From Tannerella sp. (GTDB lineage Bacteria; Bacteroidota; Bacteroidia; Bacteroidales; Tannerellaceae): DNA of 7,397 nt. Under the pieces are notes generated by a model that saw only the letters and a list, made by a program, of their open reading frames with translations, had not been told where the DNA came from and searched no databases. This document shows positions 1 through 7,023 of the stretch, piece after piece; positions within the stretch are counted from its first letter, which is position 1, and each line of letters opens with the position of its first letter. The position numbers were made by a program, and so were the translations under genes. The stretch covers positions 1 through 7,397 of the forward strand of contig JAISTJ010000103.1 of assembly GCA_031272655.1 (NCBI GenBank), given 5' to 3'.

Positions 1-59
1 TTAATTACCGTAACCTTGATCGGGAGAACTGGGGGGCATAGTTGGGACACTAGTTAACA
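1..59. other. Left edge, possible tail of an upstream gene
   Basis: Two + strand frames are open from the left edge. One stops at TAG 39-41 and would end in NYRNLDRENWGA. The other stops at TAA 55-57. A minus-strand frame ending at base 1 is closed by a stop at 76-78, so it cannot be a longer gene. The first + reading has the most protein-like composition, but about 12 codons are too few to assign a gene or a function. Confidence 0.2.
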
Positions 60-181
60 AATTAAGAATTAAGAATTAAGAGAATTGAGAATTGAGAATT
101 GAGAATTAAGAATTAAGAATTAAGAGAATTAAGAGAATTAAGAATTAAGAGAATTAAAAATTAAAAATTAAGAATTAAGAG
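60..181. repeat. Tandem array of 16 AATTAAG-type units
   Basis: The array is made of 16 head-to-tail units with no other spacer. Eleven are 7 bases long and five carry an extra AG (9 bases: AATTAAGAG). Unit lengths in order are 7,7,9,7,7,7,7,7,9,9,7,9,7,7,7,9. Variants cluster: three AATTGAG units at 83-103 and two AATTAAA units at 152-165, which suggests local duplication by slippage or unequal exchange. TAA recurs in all frames on both strands, so the array is not coding. It ends about 80 bases upstream of the susC-type promoter. Similar short A/T-rich arrays are, to my knowledge, found between genes in Bacteroidota; their role is unknown. Confidence 0.9.
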
Positions 182-262
182 AATTTTTCATTGTTTAGAA
201 CCTTGAATTGATGGGCTAAGTGTGTTTTTTAACATAAAAAAAAACAGAAAATTTTACGTATT

Positions 263-294
263 TTTTTTATTTTAACAAAAAACCCCTATCTTTG
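263..294 (+). promoter_or_regulatory. Bacteroides-type promoter of the susC/susD operon
   Basis: TATCTTTG at 287-294 matches the -7 consensus TAnnTTTG of the Bacteroidota primary sigma factor. About 20 bases upstream lies a pure T run (261-268), a plausible weak -33 element (consensus TTTG). Transcription would start near base 300, leaving a leader of about 35 bases that is A/T-rich and has no Shine-Dalgarno sequence, as is usual in this phylum. I see no operator or riboswitch-like fold in 188-335. Confidence 0.75.
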
Positions 295-335
295 CAGTGC
301 ATTTAAGCAATATTTATTAATCAAATTCATTATTT

Positions 336-3335
336 ATGAACAGGAAAAACAAATTTTATTGTAGTGTAATCTGCTTTGCATTGTTCGGGAGTTTGTCAAT
401 GACCGCTAAGGCGGACGTCAATGGCGTTTCTTCCCTTGAGCAGCAGCAAAGTCGCCAGATTACTGGAACAGTTACCGACGCAGAAGGCGAGGTACTGATG
501 GGTGCCAGCGTACAAATTCAAGGTACGACTATGGGTACCGCTACTAATGAAGACGGCAGATTCACCCTTTCTGTAAAGACGGGTGATGTGTTGGTCATTT
601 CTTATCTGGGTTATGAAACCAAAACTGTTACCGTAGGTGAGCAGAGCAATTACAACATTGTTCTCAAAGACAATGAAACTGCCCTATCCGAGGTCGTAGT
701 CATTGGTTATGGTACACTTGAGAAACGTCAGGTTACCAATTCAATAACCTCTATCACAGCCAAGGAACTGCCTCAGGGCGTTGGCGGCGCTACTATCGGT
801 AACGCCCTCAGCGGTAAGGTAAGTAACCTTGTTATCCAGCAGACCCCCAGTCCGAACTCAGATTTAACCCTGCAGCTTCGCGGTATGGCGTCTATTAACT
901 CTTCTACCGGCCCGTTGGTTGTTATTGACGGTATGCCCGGCGGCGATATCCGTTCGGTTGTACAGGAAGACATCCAGTCAATTGACGTGTTGAAAGACGC
1001 ATCTGCAGCATCTATTTATGGTACGCGCGCGACTGGCGGCGTTATCCTTATCACCACTAAAAACGCCCAGGAAGGCAAACTGAAAGTTACCTACACCGGT
1101 GAAGCGATTTTCAAGAACACTTTCGGCAAGCCCCGTGTATTGACCGCAAGCGAGTTCAGGAAATACAACACAGCAGCTACCGATTACGGCGGATCTTATG
1201 ACTGGTACGACGCTTCTTTGGCCGACAACCCGACTTCACAGCGCCATGTAGTGAACCTCAACGGCGGCACTAAGGACGCCCGCATCTTCGCTACGGTAAT
1301 GTATGAAGACAACAAGGGCACTATCCTGCATGATGACCGTAAGGACTTCAGCGGCCGTATCAACGGCTCTTTCAAGACCCTTGACGGATGGCTCGACATC
1401 AATACGCACATCACTTATCGCCAGGCTTTGCGCAATCAGGCTACGGCAGGTATGAACGTATTCAACAACCCCACCCAGTCGCCTTACGAAGACTATCCTT
1501 CGGCAAGCTGGCCTTACACAACAAGTATGGTGGCAGCCCGTAACCCGTTCCATGACGCTAAGTACATGACAGACGAGGCGTTAGACAAGTGGTTCCGTCC
1601 CGATGTAGAGTTGAAGTTGAACATCCTCCCCGTAGAGGGTCTCTCTTACAACCAGACTTTCGGTTATGAAAACCGCCAGTGGGAACATGAGCGCTATGAA
1701 CCGTCAATCCTGCAGCGCGGCGAATATGTAAACCGTTCGGCTAAAGGTTCGGCTCTGCTCGAATTTTCAAAAACAGAGCTGCTTAACGTGGACGGATATT
1801 TCTCTTTTGTCCGTCAATTCGGTGATATTCACAGGATTAACGCGGCAGCCGGTTACAGCTATTTTGAGCAGAACAACCAGAGCTTCAGCGTTAAGAACTA
1901 TGGTTTTGACTTCGATCAGGTAGGCGTTTGGAACATAGGAAGCGGTTCTTACCTCAACAATCCTAACATTTCCGACCCGAAACCCGAAATGAACTCAAGC
2001 AAAGGCATCACACAGAAACTGATGGCTTATTTCGGCCGATTCAACTATTCGCTTATGGACAAGTACATCGTTTCGGGTACTATCCGTCATGAAGGCTCAT
2101 CTAAGTTTGCAAAAGCCAACCGTTGGGGTAACTTCTGGCAGGCATCAGGCGCATGGCGTATTTCGCAGGAGAACTTTATCCAAAATATCGGTTTCTTCAA
2201 CGAGCACGTTGATGACCTCAAACTGCGTGTCGCTTACGGTGTTACCGGTAACGAAGGCTTCTCTGCAACTTACGGAGCTGTTTCTTACACTCCCTCTTCT
2301 TCAAAAACGATGTTACCCGACGGCTCATGGGTAAGTTCTTACGGCACAAGCCGCGACATCAACCCCAACCTCGGATGGGAAGAGAAACACGAGTGGAACA
2401 TCGGTCTCGACTTCGAGCTTTTCAACCGCCGTTTGTTTGGTAAAGTGGACTTCTTCCGCCGTAACGTTGAAGGTTTGATTTTTGAAACCCACAACTCTAA
2501 AGGCGAGCACGGAACATGGTATGAAAATATCGGTACCCTCGAAAATATCGGATGGGAAATTGAGTTAGGCGGTAATCCTTTGACATCCAAAGAGTTCCAA
2601 TGGACTACCAAGATAAACATTGGTAACAACAGGACGAAAGTGGGCACTATGGACGGTACATCCAACAGGGTTTACAGCGGCTATATCGGCCGTGCCGGAA
2701 ATGTTCACGTTTTAGAGGAAGGTGTAACTGTCGGTAGCTTCATACTTTACAAGTTTGCAGGCTTCCAGGACGGTAACTTCACCGCATACGTAACTGATGC
2801 GAACGGAAATGAAACCGTTAAAGTGCTTAGCGGAAGTATTGACGACAGCGAAAAACGCTTTATAGGCAACTATGTTCCTAAGGCGGTTATAGGCTGGAGC
2901 AACGATTTTGAATACAAGAACTGGTTCCTGATGATGCAAATCAACAGCGCCATCAAGTTCGATATTTACAATGCTTTTGAACACACTAACGGCTTTACGA
3001 GCGGTTCTGCAGGTAACTCAAACAAATTGCTTACCGCCTATACAAAGAACGCAGGCGTTACAGGTCCTGCCCAGACTACCGATTACTTACTCGAAGACGG
3101 TACATACGTAAAGATAGAAAACGTATCCCTCGGTTACCGCTTCAATCTCAAGAACTATACTTCGCTGATTGAATCGGCCAAGTTGTATTTTACTATCAAC
3201 AATGCACTGCGCTTATCCCGTTACAGCGGATTAAACCCCGAAATTAACTTTACCGGCTGGACAGGCGGTATTGACAACGGCGTATCTTATCCGCAGACAC
3301 GCACATTTGCACTTGGATTACAGTTGAACTTCTAA
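336..3335 (+). CDS. SusC/RagA family TonB-linked outer membrane transporter
   Basis: This is a TonB-dependent outer-membrane channel that, with the SusD-like partner downstream, imports an oligomeric nutrient into the periplasm using energy from TonB/ExbBD. Residues 1-26 form a signal peptide (likely cut after AKA). Residues 42-112 are a carboxypeptidase-regulatory-like beta-sandwich (ITGTVTDAEGE onward, with GYET near 92). The TonB-box region ALSEVVVIGYG is at 117-126. The plug follows (about 127-243) with LVVIDGMPGG and the SusC signature DVLKDASAASIYGTRATGG at 217-235. The rest is a 22-strand-type barrel ending in phenylalanine (LGLQLNF), the usual outer-membrane insertion signal. The length of 999 is normal and no defect is visible. 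An in-frame stop at 318-320 makes ATG 336 the first possible start. The substrate cannot be told: no enzyme lies next to it. Confidence 0.97.
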   Translation: MNRKNKFYCSVICFALFGSLSMTAKADVNGVSSLEQQQSRQITGTVTDAEGEVLMGASVQIQGTTMGTATNEDGRFTLSVKTGDVLVISYLGYETKTVTVGEQSNYNIVLKDNETALSEVVVIGYGTLEKRQVTNSITSITAKELPQGVGGATIGNALSGKVSNLVIQQTPSPNSDLTLQLRGMASINSSTGPLVVIDGMPGGDIRSVVQEDIQSIDVLKDASAASIYGTRATGGVILITTKNAQEGKLKVTYTGEAIFKNTFGKPRVLTASEFRKYNTAATDYGGSYDWYDASLADNPTSQRHVVNLNGGTKDARIFATVMYEDNKGTILHDDRKDFSGRINGSFKTLDGWLDINTHITYRQALRNQATAGMNVFNNPTQSPYEDYPSASWPYTTSMVAARNPFHDAKYMTDEALDKWFRPDVELKLNILPVEGLSYNQTFGYENRQWEHERYEPSILQRGEYVNRSAKGSALLEFSKTELLNVDGYFSFVRQFGDIHRINAAAGYSYFEQNNQSFSVKNYGFDFDQVGVWNIGSGSYLNNPNISDPKPEMNSSKGITQKLMAYFGRFNYSLMDKYIVSGTIRHEGSSKFAKANRWGNFWQASGAWRISQENFIQNIGFFNEHVDDLKLRVAYGVTGNEGFSATYGAVSYTPSSSKTMLPDGSWVSSYGTSRDINPNLGWEEKHEWNIGLDFELFNRRLFGKVDFFRRNVEGLIFETHNSKGEHGTWYENIGTLENIGWEIELGGNPLTSKEFQWTTKINIGNNRTKVGTMDGTSNRVYSGYIGRAGNVHVLEEGVTVGSFILYKFAGFQDGNFTAYVTDANGNETVKVLSGSIDDSEKRFIGNYVPKAVIGWSNDFEYKNWFLMMQINSAIKFDIYNAFEHTNGFTSGSAGNSNKLLTAYTKNAGVTGPAQTTDYLLEDGTYVKIENVSLGYRFNLKNYTSLIESAKLYFTINNALRLSRYSGLNPEINFTGWTGGIDNGVSYPQTRTFALGLQLNF

Positions 3336-3348
3336 AACGTTTATCAAT

Positions 3349-5115
3349 ATGAAAAATATAAAAATATTTAAAGGAATTTTTGCGGCGGCGGTTATTTCAA
3401 TCGCTTTCACGCAATGTAACATAGAACCGATTTATTACTCGGAAATAACGGAAGAAGTATATAGCTCTTCAAGCGCATCCGTCGAAACCGAGCAAATCAA
3501 AGTTTGGCAGATTATAGCAGTGCCTATTAACTTCCTCAGGTCATACAACGGCAATTTGCCTATGACCTACTTCCCGGCGCCTAATGCTTTGACCGCTGAC
3601 GAAATGGTTATGCCCAGCCGTAACGGCGACTGGTATGACGGTGGTTTCTACATGAACCTCTATCAGCACGATTGGGGGCCATCAACCAGCAATTATGCCC
3701 AATACAGCTATGAGTACATAATGAACGGTATTACTACTTGCTGGAATACCTACCAGCGCTTGCAGGACATCAATTTTGACGCTATCGAATTTGAGAGCGG
3801 CACAAAAGAGTGGATGCTTGCGCAGACGAAAGCCACTATTGCATACCTCTACATTCTCGGTCTCGACCAGTTCGGCGGCCTGTCGCTTTATGCAAACGTA
3901 CAGGAAGGCACATCTTCTACCGCCAAACCGAGGGCTACCGACCGCGAAGTATTTGACTTTATAGAAAAAACCTGCAAGGAGATTATCCCGGTTTTGTATA
4001 AAAGAAGCAATACGGCTTTCAACGGTTATTTCACCCAAGGCGCAGCAGCTGCAATGCTTGCACGTATCTATTTCAACGCCAAGCCTTACATAGGCGAGAG
4101 CCGCGATGCGGAGTGCGAAGCTGTTTGCAACGACATCAAGGATGGTGTTTACGGCGAGTACTATCTCGAACCTGACTACAAGTCGGTTTTCGGATGGAAC
4201 AACGAGCTTAGTCCGGAATTTATTTTCGGTATCACCAGCGTTAAGAGCTTCCGTGAAGTAAAAGGAGGCCGTGCGGAGTACGGAACTCACTACAACACAA
4301 TGATTTACCTCGACAATCAGGAAGCCCTTTCATGGAACGGTTACTGCCTTACTCCTTCATTGGACATCAACGGCAAGAACTACCGTTATGAAACCGGCAA
4401 CCTTGGCGGCCCGTTCAAACTTGGCTGTCCCTACGACAAGTTTGAAGATAACGACATCCGTAAACAGAACTACCTGTATTATGGCGGCGGTAAATATGAA
4501 GGTATGTTCCTCGCAGGACAGCTTATCAACCCGCTGACGGGAAAAGCCTGTACAGCCGACGGTACCCGTGAATACAAAAACGGTGAGATCATCCCGATGG
4601 TTGACCAGATTGCACAGCTTTGCCCCGATAAGGATTACGGCGGAGAACGCAAGGAAGGCGCAATGTTTGCCGAAGAAAATTCGGGAGTGCGCATTATGAA
4701 GTTTTCACCGATTCCTAACGACGCCGATAACTCTATCCGCTTCAATCCCGACATACCTCTTATCCGTTATGCGGAAATAGAGTTCATGTTGGCCGAGTTG
4801 GCTTTCAACAAGGGAGATTTGGCGAAAGCGGCAGGTATCCTCAATGCTATACGCGCCCGTTACTTCACAACCTCCGGCGGCGACCCGAATCCCGTTACTG
4901 TTGAGAATCTCGACAAATACCGTTTGGCCGACGAGTGGTTGATAGAGTTCCTCTGTGAAGCGCGCCGTCGTACAGACCTCATTCGCTGGGGTATGTTCAC
5001 AACCGAAGCTTGGTGGGATCATCCGGCAGACGGTCCGGGCAAGGAGTATTTAAACCGATTCCCGATACCCTATTGGGCAATAGAACAAGGCTTAACACAG
5101 AATCCAGGCTATTAA
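3349..5115 (+). CDS. SusD/RagB family nutrient-binding outer membrane lipoprotein
   Basis: This is the surface lipoprotein that caps the SusC-like barrel and captures substrate. It starts 13 bases after the susC-type stop, so the two are surely cotranscribed. Residues 1-22 are a lipoprotein signal peptide (MKNIKIFKGIFAAAVISIAF) with lipidated Cys23 in FTQC. The helical, TPR-like SusD fold is recognisable from WNTYQRLQDI and the segment TKATIAYLYILGLDQFGG in the N-terminal half. The C-terminal half carries RYAEIEFMLAELAFNKGD and NAIRARY, the family motif EFLCEARRRTDLIRWGMF at 533-550, and the classic ending FPIPYWAIEQGLTQNPGY. The length of 588 is typical and the gene looks intact. Ligand is unknown; family members bind glycans, and some (RagB type) bind peptides. 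Confidence 0.97.
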   Translation: MKNIKIFKGIFAAAVISIAFTQCNIEPIYYSEITEEVYSSSSASVETEQIKVWQIIAVPINFLRSYNGNLPMTYFPAPNALTADEMVMPSRNGDWYDGGFYMNLYQHDWGPSTSNYAQYSYEYIMNGITTCWNTYQRLQDINFDAIEFESGTKEWMLAQTKATIAYLYILGLDQFGGLSLYANVQEGTSSTAKPRATDREVFDFIEKTCKEIIPVLYKRSNTAFNGYFTQGAAAAMLARIYFNAKPYIGESRDAECEAVCNDIKDGVYGEYYLEPDYKSVFGWNNELSPEFIFGITSVKSFREVKGGRAEYGTHYNTMIYLDNQEALSWNGYCLTPSLDINGKNYRYETGNLGGPFKLGCPYDKFEDNDIRKQNYLYYGGGKYEGMFLAGQLINPLTGKACTADGTREYKNGEIIPMVDQIAQLCPDKDYGGERKEGAMFAEENSGVRIMKFSPIPNDADNSIRFNPDIPLIRYAEIEFMLAELAFNKGDLAKAAGILNAIRARYFTTSGGDPNPVTVENLDKYRLADEWLIEFLCEARRRTDLIRWGMFTTEAWWDHPADGPGKEYLNRFPIPYWAIEQGLTQNPGY

Positions 5116-5130
5116 CAATTAATTCTTTAC

Positions 5131-5174
5131 CTTTTCCTTCAGACGAGGTTTAACAACCTTGTCTGAAGGAAAGG
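5131..5174 (+). terminator. Long hairpin closing the susC/susD operon
   Basis: Bases 5131-5150 pair with 5155-5174 to give a stem of 20 pairs with two G-U pairs and a four-base loop (TAAC, 5151-5154). It begins 15 bases after the susD-type stop. The following sequence (5175-5190) is only moderately T-rich, so it may act as a weak intrinsic terminator or as an RNA 3'-end stabiliser. The right arm overlaps a competing fold, listed separately. Confidence 0.65.
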
Positions 5175-5182
5175 TTGTTAAA
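5149..5182. repeat. Perfect 12-base inverted repeat overlapping the terminator
   Basis: TTTAACAACCTT at 5149-5160 is the exact reverse complement of AAGGTTGTTAAA at 5171-5182, with ten bases between. It uses bases that are also in the 20-bp hairpin at 5131-5174, so in RNA the two folds exclude one another. The longer hairpin forms first and should be more stable. The repeat might instead be a DNA site for a dimeric protein just upstream of the next gene; nothing else supports that. Confidence 0.6.
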
Positions 5183-5226
5183 TTTATTTAAGTTATTATT
5201 TTTATTCATTTTTAAACAATTCGGTT

Positions 5227-5712
5227 ATGAAAAGATTTTTTAGTTTTTTTGGTTCGTTATTGATTGGTGTTTTGATAACGACAGATGTTTTTGCGGTGTA
5301 CCCGAACTTTACTTTTATAAAATCAAGTTCGTATCTTACTCCGACCGAGAGTAAGTCTTCTATGAGTTATTGTTTTACAGCAACTGCTAATTCAGAGGAG
5401 TCAACTTTATTGCGTTGCACAAATCCTCCTGCTTTTAACGATGTATCAGTTACAAAAATTTTAATAGCTACTGATTCTCCTTATAATGTTTATGTAGCTC
5501 TTACATACATCAGTAATTATGAGATAGATGAAATTGATTGGGATGTTGTTGGTGGTGGTTTTACGATTACCGTAATACCGTCAGATGTTCCTAATGAAAA
5601 TATTTATCTTTCTGCTACTTCACCTGGTGCTGATGCACTTTTGAGGGTACGGTCTCATAATCCATGTGGTTGGAGCAGTTGGCTTACGGTTGGTTCAATT
5701 ACTGGTCAATAA
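5227..5712 (+). CDS. Small secreted protein with PKD/Ig-like module
   Basis: I do not recognise a named family. Residues 1-23 form a clear Sec signal peptide (MKRFFSFFGSLLIGVLITTDVFA), with no lipobox cysteine, so the product is probably periplasmic or secreted. The mature part is about 138 residues and rich in Ser, Thr and beta-formers. Its second half (IDEIDWDVVGGG at 100-111, then LRVRSHNPCGWSSW at 139-152) resembles one repeat of the PKD-like or Ig-like domains of Bacteroidota surface proteins, where a W..(S/G)GG strand is followed by an N.CG.S strand. Three cysteines (49, 64, 147) remain after cleavage. Codons are strongly A/T-ending, unlike both neighbours. It lies between two hairpin terminators, so it is probably its own unit. 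No perfect TAnnTTTG lies upstream; TAAATTTA at 5179-5186 has one mismatch. It could assist the SusC/SusD pair or be an unrelated insertion. Confidence 0.75.
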   Translation: MKRFFSFFGSLLIGVLITTDVFAVYPNFTFIKSSSYLTPTESKSSMSYCFTATANSEESTLLRCTNPPAFNDVSVTKILIATDSPYNVYVALTYISNYEIDEIDWDVVGGGFTITVIPSDVPNENIYLSATSPGADALLRVRSHNPCGWSSWLTVGSITGQ

Positions 5713-5771
5713 GAGCTTATACAACAATTATTTTTTTGTAAATTCTAACATTAACAAAGTTTCAAGTACTT

Positions 5772-5815
5772 AAAACTAACAGGTTTTACAAAGCCTGTTA
5801 GTTTTTCTTTTTTTT
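5772..5815 (+). terminator. Intrinsic terminator after the small secreted gene
   Basis: AAAACTAACAGG (5772-5783) pairs perfectly with CCTGTTAGTTTT (5794-5805) around a ten-base loop. A T-rich run (5802-5815, broken by one C) follows. This is a textbook Rho-independent terminator 56 bases past the stop at 5712. It also separates the next ORF from any transcript arriving from upstream. Confidence 0.9.
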
Positions 5816-5850
5816 ATTATCCGTACCGGACGACTTGACCCGAGACTAAT

Positions 5851-6921
5851 ATGCGCCGTTTTGACATCATAAACATGCCGGTAAAATGGCTTCCGGAGTA
5901 CGAAGGGCATATCATCACCGCTAAAATCATTCCCGAAATGACTTCCAAAGGGGCTTTTTTGCCGAATATCTCGGTTGTCGGCAAGGATGTCCGCTATGTT
6001 AACGGCAAATTGTCCGACGAAGGCGCATCGGACGTAACTTTCTATACCAAAGGCATTTATAACAGTCAGCAGATAGTTTCAACCCTCGTCGGCTCCCACT
6101 ATGAGCCTACCGAATACCGCATTGATGTTCTCCCGCCTTTTTGCGGCGTTCTACCCGATACGTTGCCGTCGCTGCGGATTTACCCAAGCAGCAAAGAAAT
6201 GACAACCCGCCATGTCGCCGCACAGCTTAATACCCTGATACACAATAAGAAAAATCAGATTAGCGAAACGCCGTACAGCCATCTGAGAAATCCCATAACG
6301 TATATGCTTGACGACTATACCCGCTTCAATACTCTCGAAGAGACTATTTTTGAGTTTATCTACCAGTTGAGGGTCAATACGGTGGGTGGGAAAAAAGTTA
6401 TTCGAATGTTCAATCCCGAAGAACACACCGTTTATCGCGGCAATACCCTTGTGCTGCTCGACGGGACGCCCATCCACTCCCACGATAAAATCCTCGAATA
6501 TAACCCCTATTTGATTGAGCGGGTGGATATTTGCGGCGGGTGGACTACTTTTAACGGCGAGGCTTACAGCAGCATTGTGGCTTTTACTTCATTCACCGGC
6601 AATCTGCCTTCATTTAGACTTGGGAGCGAATCGCAACTGTTTGATTATGAGTTCCCTTACAAATCCGGACAACCTGTTTTCCCCGAATATGCCGATTCCG
6701 TTGCTAAAGAAGACCTTACGCCGGATTTTCGCCACACTTTATATTGGAACCCGTCCGTAGAGACCATTGCCGGCTCATCTCTTCAGGCAGGAAAGCGCAT
6801 CGGCCTGTCTTTCTTCACTTCCGACCTCTGCGGCGAATATGAAATCCGCGCCGAAGCTATCACGTCTTCAGGCAAATACCTCAATGCTGTCTCGTATTTT
6901 CGCGTTGAATCAAAACCATAG
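5851..6921 (+). CDS. C-terminal fragment of an MG2/TonB-plug-like envelope protein, probably 5'-truncated
   Basis: The 356 residues read like the C-terminal part of large Bacteroidota envelope proteins, annotated variously as MG2-domain, TonB-receptor-plug-domain or hypothetical proteins, which I recall as roughly 800-900 residues. Visible pieces: a macroglobulin-like start (WLPEYEGHIITAKI, about 13-26, and VTFYTKGIY near 62-70), a plug-like segment with LVLLDGTPIHSHDKILEYNP from residue 200, the family-like DFRHTLYWNP at 292-301, and an Ig-like end (SDLCGEYEI). There is no signal peptide, although the parents are exported. An in-frame TGA at 5836-5838 blocks extension upstream, and a terminator ends just before it with no promoter motif between. 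I infer a broken remnant of a larger gene. A real short cytoplasmic protein is possible but less likely. Its reading frame is intact to the stop, so decay is recent or the fragment is kept. Confidence 0.7.
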   Translation: MRRFDIINMPVKWLPEYEGHIITAKIIPEMTSKGAFLPNISVVGKDVRYVNGKLSDEGASDVTFYTKGIYNSQQIVSTLVGSHYEPTEYRIDVLPPFCGVLPDTLPSLRIYPSSKEMTTRHVAAQLNTLIHNKKNQISETPYSHLRNPITYMLDDYTRFNTLEETIFEFIYQLRVNTVGGKKVIRMFNPEEHTVYRGNTLVLLDGTPIHSHDKILEYNPYLIERVDICGGWTTFNGEAYSSIVAFTSFTGNLPSFRLGSESQLFDYEFPYKSGQPVFPEYADSVAKEDLTPDFRHTLYWNPSVETIAGSSLQAGKRIGLSFFTSDLCGEYEIRAEAITSSGKYLNAVSYFRVESKP

Positions 6922-6942
6922 CGCCTTTCGCTACAACCGATT

Positions 6943-6997
6943 TTATGTTTTTTTAACGCTAATGTGTATCTTTGTTTTATCATATTTCGTAAATTTG
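6943..6997 (+). promoter_or_regulatory. Promoter region of the CoA-ligase-like gene
   Basis: TATCTTTG at 6967-6974 is a perfect TAnnTTTG -7 box, identical to that of the susC-type operon, with a T-rich stretch about 20 bases before it. A second perfect match, TAAATTTG, lies at 6990-6997 but lacks a well-spaced -33 element. Starts would fall near 6981 or 7004, giving leaders of about 43 or 20 bases. The 102-base gap to the preceding stop and these boxes point to independent transcription. Confidence 0.7.
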
Positions 6998-7023
6998 TTC
7001 AAATTTTTGAAGGCAAAATAATT

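Noticed and set aside
1..78. Minus-strand reading ending at base 1 (…PPSSPDQGYGN)
   Set aside because: An in-frame stop at 76-78 limits it to about 24 codons, and it runs out of the repeat array, so it is not the end of a longer gene.
60..181. CRISPR array
   Set aside because: Units are only 7 or 9 bases and directly abut, with no unique spacers, and no cas gene is visible.
3682..4290. Long minus-strand open frame of 202 codons opposite the susD-type gene
   Set aside because: It lies wholly antisense to a well-supported gene, and the translation has no recognisable family motif. It fits a shadow frame made by the codon bias of the real gene.
5133..5172. Integron attC-like site or insertion-sequence end flanking the small gene
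   Set aside because: No matching copy exists at the other end of the AT-rich segment: the hairpin at 5772-5805 has a different sequence. No integrase or transposase is present, and the core-site consensus is not matched.
6920..6932. Small hairpin (AGCG/CGCT) just after the stop of the truncated gene, as a terminator
   Set aside because: The stem is only four pairs, and the T run begins about ten bases later, so it is too weak to call.
6767..7021. Plus-strand open frame overlapping the end of the truncated gene and running to the next gene, with a hydrophobic tail
   Set aside because: Its first part is an out-of-frame reading of the 5851-6921 ORF. The hydrophobic tail comes from translating the T-rich promoter region. 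No start signal supports it.
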